64,000 nt of DNA from Takakia lepidozioides (Eukaryota > Streptophyta > Takakiopsida > Takakiales > Takakiaceae): contig CM060733.1 in assembly GCA_030704615.1 (NCBI GenBank), positions 44,268,001 to 44,332,000 on the forward strand, in the 5' to 3' direction. Both the position numbers and the translations under genes were made by a program. Shown piece after piece: positions 31,201 through 40,943 of the stretch. The stretch's first letter is position 1, and the number at the start of each line of letters is the position of its first letter. The notes under the pieces are model-generated. The model saw nothing but the letters and a program-made list of their open reading frames with translations. It was not told the DNA's origin and ran no database searches.

Positions 31201-32281
31201 TATAGTTTTCTTATACACTAAATCGCATGGAAGGGTTTTCATCTGGGAAAGAGGTTAGTGGAAAATAGTAGTTTAGAAAAGTTTCTGCAAGATGATCGAA
31301 TAGTTGAACAGCTTGTGTGGCTGTGCAAGGAAATGCTGAGGGTTAGGATTCACAGACAATGTACTCTCCTCTTGATTCACTCCTGCAAATAATTTAGATA
31401 TGATTAGGAAGGGGCCAGATGGCCAGGACAGGCTGCAGCTTTGAGAACGGCGCAGGTTCTCTGCAGGTTATGCTCTCTAAAGGTCTCTAGCATATGCTCC
31501 ATGATCCAGACACCTTGTATACCACAGTCGGAGGAATACATTGCAGTGCAAATCTTGTTCTAACTCACCTTGTACAGCATGATATGCCTTGTTATGATAA
31601 GCAAGGGGTCATTTATCTCCAATGCTGTACGTGATAAGTACTAAACCAACTTGCAGAACAAGCAGGTAGGTGGCACAGAGGCAGAAGGGATGCTAAGGAA
31701 AGCCTGCAGTTCTGAAATGAACTCCCATCACCATTCCCAGTGACAGCCCAGGAAGCTGACATAGGCGTGATCAGCAAGTGCTTTTTAAGCTGACAGTTCT
31801 ACTTTCTGCTTTGCAAGTGCACCGCATGTATGGGGTGCGTATTCCTCCTGCTTTTTGGTCTTCACCCGATTGTGTCTCTCTTATTTCTTTATCAGCTCAG
31901 GTGGGGTCTTTCAAACAAGCTTGGTTGCCTCTCTCACTGCCTATCCTTGCCTTCTGTCCCCTGTCTTCTGTCCCAAACTCAAGGTTGGGTTGTGGATGTT
32001 TTATCAGTTGTCTGCATCTCTTGCTCAACATAAATGGGATACAATGGCAGAGTGCTGGCAACTGTATGGATTTTTTGGTCGAATGGAGTCTATCAGTGTC
32101 CCTAGGTTGTTTTTGGGTTGGTGGGGTGAGGTTAGGCCTCTATTGTATCTATTCCAACAGTTGATGGTTCGAAGGTTGGAAATATGGTCAGGGTACTGAT
32201 GTGACCTAGACCTTTTGTCACAACCTCTTATGACAAAGTGCGGGTGGGGTTGTGGGATGATGTGGACATGGACTTGCATGC
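28296..32281. other. Mostly no gene; CT-rich region may be 5' UTR or promoter of the DUF4050 gene
   Basis: No recognised protein. A minus-strand frame at 28719-28916 (TFGHDFTLEHAMDRDQAWVP) looks exon-like but matches nothing I know. From about 30100 to 30720 the plus strand is pyrimidine-rich with plausible splice donors, as expected for a 5' UTR with introns upstream of the coding exon at 32282, but no start of transcription can be fixed. Confidence 0.3.
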
Positions 32282-33596
32282 ATGCGTTTGCAACAGAGCA
32301 GTGGTTGTGTTGGAGGTTGTGCCAAGCCGCCACCTCTAGCGACCACCGAGAAGGCTCCTCACAGGAAGCACAGGGGTTCCAAAAGGCGGATACGGGGCCA
32401 CGCAGCCCGTCCATCCAGGGATTGGTGGACTTCCAGCTCCAATGAAATGGACAATGAGAGTGTGCTGAGTTCTCGCTCTCAGCGAAACTCCTCGTTGGGT
32501 GGTGGCACCAACTTCACCCATGACAGCCGAGCTGCAGCCCACAGCAACAATAATGCCAACAACACAGCATTTGTTAACCACGGTAAGGCTTATTGGGGTG
32601 TCTAATCAGCACCATGGTTAAAGGGTTGAAGTCATTGTGTTGATGACAGTCTTATTAAGGAGAGAGCGGGGATTACCTCATGACCACTCAATAAATAGAT
32701 GGCCTTTCCTTGGATGCATAGGTTTCTCACCTCAGATCGAGGAGGTTTTGGTGTCACAAACCCAGTTCAAGTGGGAAACTTGTTGAGGCATCCATGCAAG
32801 GGTGAGACTTTGTCTTTAATAAAGAAGTACCGTTTGTCAATGAGCTGTGAGGAGTGGTGTGTGCAGCTTTAATGTTGTGGAATGAGCAGCGGCAGGAGTG
32901 GGTGGGCAACCGACCACGTCATCGACCAGTACAACCCCGTGAACCTGTTATCAGGTTTGCCTCTCCTTATTCCTGCACTTTGATATGGGCATATTGGTGC
33001 TTTGACCATGAGAGCTAGTGGTTGATTTGGTAGTAGTCTTGCAATTGAAGGAAGACAGTAGGCAGGCTACTGATTGTTTTGAGTTGGAAATATGTTGCAG
33101 CTGGAGTACAACCTACGAAGACTTGCTTGCCACCAGCCGGCCATTCCCTCAGCCAGTGCCGTTAACTGTATGTTCTGTCTTTCTCACTACTAGCTTCAAG
33201 CCTTTTCTCCTCTTATTTCATAATTGTAATCTTTCCTTGCATATACTTGCCAGTTTGAACTAGAGGTAGCTCTTCACATGTTGCCTTGGGTCGTATGGTC
33301 TTCCCAAGATTCAAAACGGAGAGTCAGGGGCTACCTAAGATTATTTGTTTGGTGCAAAACTAGCTCTGCTGTGGTAATCTTACAGATGGGGCTAGCAGCT
33401 GACCTGCATTTGCATGATATATGATTAGGTGGGGCTCTACCTTTCTTATTGCCAATTGATATCAGTGATGATGGAGCTTTACCGATGATCATCAGCTTCA
33501 TCTATAGTACACCATCCTTACCAGGGAATTTCTTGTGTGCAGGAAATGGTTGACTTTCTGGTGGACGTGTGGGAGCAAGAGGGTCTGTATGAGTAA
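32282..33596 (+). CDS. DUF4050-family protein, four coding exons
   Basis: Exons 32282-32582, 32867-32954, 33101-33167 and 33543-33596 join in frame with GT/AG borders throughout and give 169 residues. Exon 1 encodes CVGGCAKPPPLATTEKAP, then a basic stretch (KHRGSKRRIRG), RDWWTSSSNEMDN and a Ser/Asn-rich linker ending FVNH. Exon 2 gives LMLWNEQRQEWVGN and PREPVIS. Exon 3 gives WSTTYEDLLATSRPFPQPVP. Exon 4 gives EMVDFLVDVWEQEGLYE and the stop. The blocks LLWNQ.R..W.G, W..TYD.LL, FPQPIPL.EMVDFL and IWEQEGLY define the plant DUF4050 family, small proteins without an established biochemical function. The start at 32282 is the first suitable ATG before the conserved N-terminal block. No stops or frameshifts are present, so this is the most clearly intact host gene in the window. 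Confidence 0.85.
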
Positions 33597-34409
33597 AATC
33601 TGGAGGTCCTGATGAAGATATTGGATGGTCGAATTGGCAACCCAATCAGGGTCGGGGCTCGATCGAGATGGCCAAAAAGCTTACGAAGTGGTACATCAAC
33701 TTGATCCAAATAGATGCAGGGACAACGAATAGTCAGAATTCCTCCGAGTGTTCACTTGCAGGCACGTGAATTTTGTTAGTCACTGGCATGTCTGTTCAAT
33801 AGCAGGGAACCGGTACTCACTTCACAAATTGGTGGTCAGCTTCAAACGCCTAGGCCTCCTTTATTTGGGCAAAATGATAATCCCTGCTGGAAGAATACCT
33901 GTGTGGAGACTGACAGAGTCATGTTTACATACTGAGCACCCTCTTTCCCTTGATTCCAATATTTGAGAGCACAATCATAGTCCCCGAAGTTGTCTCTCCA
34001 AGTATGTCTGAATTTTTTTTTCAGGATGGTTTCTGAAGGATGTTTTGGAAGATTCTTTTGAAGTTGCACATGGAAGGTATCCAGGGATGATGTGCTGCAG
34101 CAACAAGGGCTAGCCATAGAGTCATGAGTTCTCCAGGTGATTAGTGTAGCTACATTTTTGTCAACTTGTTTGTATTTTGTGTGTCCTCCTAAAACTGGAT
34201 CATAAACTAGATTTGCATTCAATCCAGTAATCCATGATGGAGATTTGGATAGTTGAACAGAAAAGCTGATACTGAATACTACGTTCTAATGAGAAGTATA
34301 GGCCCTGTCAACCTCTTGTATATTTCTATCAAGTAGTTTGAGAGCTGCAACGGAAGTAGAAACTTTGTGGCAGCCGGCAGTAACCATAGTAAGATAAATT
34401 AGGAGGTTG
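33597..34409 (+). other. Likely 3' UTR and intergenic sequence; no gene seen
   Basis: Follows the DUF4050 stop directly. There is no recognised frame on either strand. Confidence 0.35.
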
Positions 34410-34545
34410 TTTTTCTCTTTTTTATTTTATTTTAAAGGGAAACAACTGAGCGGGAGAAAAGTATACCACACCCCTCGAGTAGCAGGATTTGACCCCAGAA
34501 TCATCTAGGTGGTATTCAGTGCACTAACCAACTGAGCTACTGACT
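34410..34545 (-). repeat. tRNA-derived SINE
   Basis: Read on the minus strand, the head is GTAGCTCAGTTGGTTAGTGC, a very good tRNA D-arm/A-box, and about 45 nt later GGGGTCAAATCCTGC gives a B-box and T-arm. The anticodon stem does not pair, so it is not a functional tRNA. The body (GGTGTGGTATACTTTTCTCC) is followed by an A-rich tail (TAAAATAAAATAAAAAAGAG) at the low-coordinate end. Head, short body and A-rich tail are typical of plant tRNA-derived SINEs. Confidence 0.7.
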
Positions 34546-35309
34546 GTATTTCTTGAAGCCACCCTAGAACAAAACATGCACGCACTGGTAAGCTATTAAC
34601 AAGACAAAAACTTGGAATTGCATGATTTTTTTGTGCATGTCTCATTAGTCAAGTTCAGTGAATGACAAGAAACACAGATGTCACCAAAACCATGACTAAA
34701 TGTAATTCCTCATGAATTTCAGTTTGAGAAGTCCACACTACTCCACCAACGATCTGCAAATTCGAATGCCATCACAGCTCCAATCTTCCAGATGATGATA
34801 TGAGAATCCAGCAGACTTCTCTTTCACTCTGGTACTTCTTTAAAAAGCCTCAAATGGCGTATGTCTACTATTGTCATCCTAAGACAATCCAGCCAAACAT
34901 AAGCAAAAATTGGTCAAATCATTGTCAGAGCTACAGCACTTCTAAATTGTTTGGAGTTTCTGTATACAGTGAAGGGAACCTTATATCTTCAGTTGCTGAA
35001 AAAAGAATACACCAAGCACCTTGCAGGAGCCACATAGCTTGGCAGATTCAGCTGAGTGGCAGGCTGTAAAGCCCCATATTTGCTTAGCCTAGAAATTGCC
35101 CGTTTCATCCAAAACGGCGATACACATCCATAGTATATTCTTTGGGCGTATAAAGCCGTTAAACCGTTACAGTGATATCTAGGTTAGGGTTAGTTTTGGC
35201 TGGTGGCTCGATCCTGGCCCTTCATCGGATCCAGGGCTACAAGGTGGCGCCGTGGGCTTTGGCTTGTGACGCCTCGCCACGCAGCGGGCCACTAAAGCTA
35301 GGGCTTTTG

Positions 35310-35316
35310 TATAAAG
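35310..35316 (+). promoter_or_regulatory. TATA box in the putative 5' LTR of remnant C
   Basis: TATAAAG in the context CTTTTGTATAAAGACGGCG, 245 bp into the putative LTR. It could drive the element transcript. Confidence 0.4.
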
Positions 35317-35562
35317 ACGGCGCCCTGACACAAGGTCAGGGCGGTGTACTCAGGTGTTAGTGTATATGTGATTTTGGTGTACAAGCTTTGGATGAGAGCT
35401 ACTTTGTGTCAGATCCGTGTGTTTGATCCTCCTCTCGCGCGTTGCTTGCTCTTTCTGCTCGCCCCTTTGTTGTGCAACCTTGCTTCTTGAGAGGAAAGGA
35501 GTATATGCTTCAGGCTTGTTTTATGGTGGAGAGAAGCCGGGTACCATAGGCGTTGGTGGATC

Positions 35563-36576
35563 TTGCCCGCGCTGTCAGGGTCAGTTAGGTTTTTTTCGCG
35601 GGATCTGCTCTACATCCTGCTGCCTAAGTGGTTTGCTAATGCGTATTATCAATGGCGGCTCCTCGCCTTGTCATATTTTCTCCTGCTGTTGCGATATTGC
35701 TGTCTCACGATGCGCGTTGGGTGTGATTGCAGGGGATGGCTGTCGTTCGTGACTTTGTATTGTGTAGCTCGCAGAGAGGGGGAGAGCCTCTTTCTTCAGA
35801 TTAGTGTGGCGCTTACTGTTGAAGCTAATCCTAGTGTGGAGACTGACCCTGCTACCACTTCCCATTCTGCTGGTGTTGTTATTGTTGCTCCTCCCGTTGT
35901 TAAAGCCAACCCTGTCGTTTCTCACCCTGCTGACGTTCTTGCTGTTGCTAACACTACCAACAGCGTGCGGCCTGGCAGTGTTGCCTTGCTAGCGTCGCTA
36001 CTTCCTGAGCCTATTGCTTGCATTCCAGCCCTTGTTGTTTCATTGGGTTCTCCTGGTGGTAGTGATTATGACATTTTAGATGAGGCAGAGGCGTGGTTGC
36101 CAAGGTTTGAGAAATCTGACAGCTCTCTAGATAGTTGTGACCCGGAATACTATAATTTTGACAACTTTGTTGATCTGGGCCCTGAATATTTCGAGAGTAG
36201 GCAGCAAGCTGCAGAGTTAGAGAGGGATATCGAGTTGTCGCAGGAAGATGATTTGTTGTGTGAGATATGTGACGAGGATCAGCTTTGGTTTGAGCATATA
36301 GAAAGAGCTGTCGTGGGTGACCTTGCTGCATTAACCAGTCATCACGAGGCCCTGTTCACGCGACCTTTGCTTGAGCCTGGTGCGGTAGTGTCAAGAGCCA
36401 GACAGCTTGCTAGGCGAGAATTTGAGTTACGCAACGAAGAACGTCTACCGTCCAGAACGATCAAGTCACGTTTTCTGCACCATTGCGAATTAACCTGGTT
36501 AGAAGTTGGTTTGTATTTACCTCTTTCTGGTGTTCGAAGTGCGGAGCTTCATCATGGCCCTAATGTGGTAGGGTGA
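35563..36576 (+). CDS. Unrecognised 337-residue frame upstream of gag in remnant C
   Basis: An uninterrupted frame opening with ATG. Residues 1-60 are hydrophobic and aromatic (LLYILLPKWFANAYYQWRLL, then YFLLLLRYCCL) and may be non-coding or a membrane segment. The middle is a Val/Pro/Ala-rich low-complexity stretch. The second half is strongly acidic (DYDILDEAEAWLPRFEKSD, YYNFDNFVDLGPEYFES, LCEICDEDQLWFEH) and ends with basic residues (SRARQLARREFELRNEERLP). The CEIC pair is too isolated to call a zinc finger. The position suits an extra N-terminal gag-like frame of the retroelement. I do not recognise a family. Confidence 0.4.
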   Translation: MPALSGSVRFFSRDLLYILLPKWFANAYYQWRLLALSYFLLLLRYCCLTMRVGCDCRGWLSFVTLYCVARREGESLFLQISVALTVEANPSVETDPATTSHSAGVVIVAPPVVKANPVVSHPADVLAVANTTNSVRPGSVALLASLLPEPIACIPALVVSLGSPGGSDYDILDEAEAWLPRFEKSDSSLDSCDPEYYNFDNFVDLGPEYFESRQQAAELERDIELSQEDDLLCEICDEDQLWFEHIERAVVGDLAALTSHHEALFTRPLLEPGAVVSRARQLARREFELRNEERLPSRTIKSRFLHHCELTWLEVGLYLPLSGVRSAELHHGPNVVG

Positions 36577-38100
36577 AGTTGGTTGTCGTTAATGTTACAA
36601 GGCACGGGGGCTTTGATCTTGGGCACTACGGTTTCAACTCCGGCCTTGCGCCTTGGCGCCTACTTACTCACAGTTGGTTGATGGTTTGAAGGGTGGGGCC
36701 TTGATAGTGCAGTCGTCTGATCTAGTAATCTTGGGTGTGGGTACTACCTTTGCTTCACAGCGAGTGGTTCACCCGAGTACGTTTGAGAGATTGAGTGACT
36801 ATTCAAACTCGGCTGTGCTTTCGCGCACATGGAGAGAGGGTGACACAACCCGCGTTGGTTTTTGGCTTAAGGGAGTTGACGGTTGGGAATGGCTAGCATT
36901 GGGGGTCTACGAGTTGCAGTCGCACAAGGTGCGAGGGTGGTATATTGTTCCACTTGGGTTCCAGAGGACAGCTTGCCAAGTGTTCGGCCCACTCTCCATA
37001 TCCCTGCTGCTTAAAGGTTATGCTTCCAATCCAACTTTGTTTCTTGCATGCTAGGTGATTCTAGAACTACTTGGTTGAGATCCGGAAGACAGAGGTCCAT
37101 GAATAGTTCAGGAGAGCCGCTGGCCGAAAGTGTAGTAAAGATGAATGAGGGATCGGACGACCTGCATGAAGGTAATTGCATGGTGAGTGATGATGAATTT
37201 TTTGAATGCTTGGACAATGGGAGCAGTTGTAGAGTCCCCAACTGGTATTACATTGGTAGATGAGGGGTTTGGGATAGCCAACCTCGAGGGTCTTTCTGTT
37301 TATGATCGGAGTGATGAGGCTTTGGTGGCTGGACGAACCGAGCCTACGCTGGCTCGGGAATCAAACGGTCTGCCCTCCCATCCTGTTCATGTTCAGGGGG
37401 TGGACGGGTCTAGTTCGGATGTTGGGGCTACTATGAGCGGTATGCCGGCCCAAGTAACGAGTCTAATGCATGTGCCTATGATTAGCCTCCCTAATCCCAC
37501 TCTCGGGGGAAGGACTAGCTCTTTGAATTCGAGTTTTGCATCCGAGTGCTGTCCCTTTGTTGAATGTCTCCGGTCTTGCTGTGGGTGGGGGGGCAATAGC
37601 ATCAGTGCCCTCCACCTCCTTTGTTGGTCATGCAAGTTGTGTGGGAACTCTTCTTGTTCAACAGATGGGGGAATTGCCACGAACTGCAGCTAATTAGGTT
37701 ATGGATACACATGCTAGCAATGTCAATACAGTCCCTGTTTATGCTAGCAATTTAAGCTCTAGAACAGCTCATATGGTGGGAGTGATGTCCACTCCTCCCA
37801 TGAGTGGTGTGCCATAGCCCCACCTACAGTCAGTCTACCCAGCTGCTCAGTCAAATGTGGTGTCATATGCCCTTCCCATGGGCATGCGGGCACCACATGC
37901 AAGTCTGTCATCCTCTAGTATGGGACCAGCCATTAGTGGAGTTAATCAAAGTACTGCGTCTGCTGTTAATTCTATACATGCTGCCAATACCTCTTTTGTT
38001 CCTACTCAAGCCACTGTTCCCTGTTGTGTTGTCATGCTTCTGTTCTTCCTGGGCACATAAACCACAGTCTGCCTTGTCATCTGATCCCTCAGCTCACCAC
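36577..38100 (+). other. Low-complexity region of remnant C, broken frames
   Basis: Overlapping short frames at 36653-37054, 37187-37693 and 37804-38060 encode Ser/Ala/Met/Pro-rich sequence, as in the N-terminal part of many gag proteins. None is recognisable. A stop at about 37691 and further shifts break the chain. Confidence 0.4.
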
Positions 38101-38109
38101 TCAACCCTA

Positions 38110-38941
38110 TCCAAAGTATAATATGGGGGAAGACTTTGATAGGTATTTTCAAATGTTTGAAGTCGTTGCTAGCGTCAATGGAGTGCATGAGAACTTCAAG
38201 ATGACCATCTTTAGGATGAGCATGAAGGGGTCAACTTGGGACTTGCTGCATGCAGCAGTCATGGATGATCCCAGCCTCAATTGGGCAACCCTTATAGAAT
38301 GGGCTAAGACCTTGTTCAAGCCTCCTAAAAAGACCTCTAAACTACTTTGCTAAGCTCTCTTCTAGGACTTACCAGCTTGGAGAATCCCTGTGGCAGTTTT
38401 ACAAGGACATCAAGTTTGTTACTGTTGAGAACATCATTGACCCAGTAGAAAGAGATCGCATGGTCAAAAGGTATTTTCTCCTTGGCTTGCCCCCTGCTAT
38501 TAAAAATTGGGCTCAGCGTCGTCATTTTATCAATAACAAAACCATGTTAGCAGAAATTAACCTTAAGATGGCAGACTTGGCTGATAGCAAATCAATGCAA
38601 CATCATGCCAAGTTTCAAGCTCCAACGGGCTCCGAGCTTGGCATGGCTGCAACATCTATGCCTTATATTCCTCTTGTAAGACATATGCCTTCACCCTTCA
38701 AAGATTGGCCAACACAGTAGGCAGTCTTAGTGAGTCTGTAGCCACTCAATTCGCTACAATGCAAGCCCACCAACAGCGTAGGCCAACAAGTGGCAATAAT
38801 AGGGGTCGCACCCAAACTGGGCAGACATATGAAGGTAATCGTGCTGCATGTCACATCTGTGGATCTTTTGAGCACTGGACTAAAGCATTGTCCAGACAGG
38901 GCAGGTTAACCAAAGCTGATCAAGAACAGAAAAGTTGCTAG
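38110..38941 (+). pseudogene. gag of remnant C (frameshifted)
   Basis: The capsid region includes GEDFDRYFQMFEVVASVNGV, MSMKGSTWDLLHAA, then after a shift FYKDIKFVTVENIID and RYFLLGLPPAIKNWAQRR, the usual gag pattern. The single zinc knuckle CHICGSFEHWTK needs the next C, but a one-base insertion near 38885 moves the final Cys out of frame (KHC becomes KAL). A TAG at about 38718 is a further break. Confidence 0.7.
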
Positions 38942-39127
38942 TTGTTCTTCCCCTCCTTTAAACTAGAGAGACCTCTTGGGAAGGGGACAAAGAGGTCAAT
39001 CATCTACCAACCCTACCTCTCTTATACCAGTTCATGTTGTTTTATCTACTAACTTCAAGGGCTTGCATTGTCCTCTCAGCAGAAGGGCTGCTGACCAGCA
39101 GATCAGTCCCCTTATGGCTTAGTGCCA

Positions 39128-40067
39128 CATCCATGAGCTAAGCTTTCCCTGCGTGATTGATACAGGATACACCATATCTGCCATTCCTCTGAATATAGTA
39201 AGAGTCCTTGGTCTTAAGCTATGCCCTGCTTTAGGAATTGAGGTTCTAATTGCTGATGGGTCAAAATATGAGCCTCTAGGACTAGTTAATTTGCCCATCA
39301 GGATTCACAAGAAAGAGGTGGTGGTGACCTGCATAGTTACAATTGGGGAACAATTCTTGCTAGGCCTTGACTGGATGACTGGAGCCGGTGCCGCCATCAG
39401 CCTGGCAGACTATTCCCTTTGCTTTAGCAATGGTGAGGGACATGAGATCGTGGTTCCCTTGAAAGCAGTGAAAATCAAGGCTGGGTCTGCTACAGCCAAT
39501 CTATCCAGAGTCCAAGCCATGGTCAAAGAGGTACAACAAAACTCTTACTCCACCCTCAATTGGACTGATTTTTACAAGTTTCAGCCTGATCTTCAACTCT
39601 TATATCAATGGCATGTTCCTAATACTGGTGGTAAAACAGGGATGCCCATAGCTGTTCCAAGAAATTCTACCCTGATTCGTGCACCTCTCAACATAACCAT
39701 CCCTGCCATGACCCAGAAAGTGGTCAAATCTGGCCTAGCCTTCCTCTGTCCAGCTGCTCACTTCCTGGAAGTTGAAGGCTGGAGGAGACTAACTGCCCTC
39801 AAACATTGCCTAGTCGCCACAGGTGTTATGGATAGGGGATATAGGCAAGAAGTCAAGATTCTAATTGCTAATCCTGAGCGCTTCCCTGTGACCATTAAGA
39901 AAAGACAGGTCCTGGCTCGCATCACTGCCTTACCCATTGCTGAAATACAAGAGGTGCAAGCTGGCTTTGGACTAGAGTCCATAGGCATACAACATTGCCC
40001 CTTGGATGTTGTTGCTGCCTTTACTGCAATTGCACCACCACCTGTTCCGGACGTGACTTCCGCGTGA
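39128..40067 (+). pseudogene. Aspartic protease region of remnant C
   Basis: An open frame of about 304 residues. The retropepsin active site is CVIDTGYTISAIP (DTG), followed by a hydrophobic strand, a flap-like region and the conserved FLLGLDWMTGAGA near residue 70. About 200 further residues continue toward where RT should start (VTIKKRQVLARITAL) but the frame ends at 40065 without RT. The frame has no internal stop, yet the element is incomplete. Confidence 0.75.
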
Positions 40068-40260
40068 GCGTGAGCGTGAGAGTGAGAGCGTACGCTCACG
40101 CGATGGTGATGTGGCGTGAGCGCAGGCCCTCACACCAGCTGATGTGGCGTGAGCATGGGGTCGCGCTGACGTGGCGTGAGCGTGAGGCTGACGTGGCATG
40201 GGCCTGCTGACGTGGCATTATCTGGCTAATGTGGCAGTCGTCAGAATGACGTGGTATCTA
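40055..40260 (+). repeat. Inverted repeat plus imperfect TGACGTGGC array
   Basis: GCGTGAGCGT (40062-40071) and ACGCTCACGC (40092-40101) are perfect inverted repeats that can form a hairpin. Seven imperfect units follow to about 40255, each with a GACGTGGC or GATGTGGC core spaced by roughly 15-30 bp. The ACGT cores resemble plant bZIP sites, but a simple GC-rich repeat would give the same look. Confidence 0.6.
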
Positions 40261-40943
40261 GACAACTTGCCACATGCCATGTCATCAGAAACATATAGCA
40301 CCTATAGCCGAGGGGCCTATAGCCGTGGCATTCATTCATCCAAAACACCAAAAATTAAAATGCAGGAGCGACCTGTGAAAGCATTCGCATCCATTCCATT
40401 TATTTTCGAACGACTACACAAAAGAAAGAAATGGCACACATTGCACAACATAATTGGAGGCTGCATTGGCACCAAATATACGAAGGTCAAGTTTCAACTC
40501 TTCTAAAATCCAGTAACATGGAATTTGCACATGACCAAAGTGAAGAGGATGTTATGTGCTCCTATCCCGCTGCATAAGTGTATTCACCTCGTTGAAACTC
40601 ATGGTGGCCTGGTGAATGAAGATGTCGCATCTGGGATCACAAACCATTCTGTTCAAGAAGATAAAATACAGATGCTTGCAGGGTATAAATTTTCATGTCT
40701 TTCCCAAACTTGTTGTAAGCATGCCAACAAAATCAGGACAAGTGCAGTTGGGGAAATTGAAACTGTGATGTCGTACAACCAGTCATGCATAGCGGATGTG
40801 GAGGTCATCATAGTGTAGATTCGTCCATACCCGGGATGCGGAACTTCCGTAGTGCCTGTAATACGACCTTGAAGCATTCAAGCGGATTCCACCTTGCCGA
40901 AGTGCTCGGCAGTCGGAGGGAAATGACGAACCAGCTTCCCATT
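40261..40943. other. No recognisable gene
   Basis: Plus-strand frames at 40198-40506 and 40525-40818 match no family. The segment may be the 3' flank of the minus-strand transposase remnant. Confidence 0.3.

Larger units (their letters stand above)
35065..40067 (+). mobile_element. Retrotransposon remnant C (putative 5' LTR, gag, protease; rest missing)
   Basis: A region opening TGTAAAGCCCC with a TATAAAG at 35310 looks like a 5' LTR. It is followed by several open frames, a gag with zinc knuckle and an aspartic protease. RT, RNase H and integrase are absent: the protease frame ends at about 40065, where a GC-rich repeat array begins. No 3' LTR was found, so the outer limits are approximate. 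It is unrelated at sequence level to elements A and B. Confidence 0.6.

Noticed and set aside
35065-40067. Remnant C as another copy of the methyltransferase retrotransposon family
   Set aside because: Its gag and protease (DTG site, single knuckle) do not resemble those of A and B, and no methyltransferase, RT or shared terminal segment is present.
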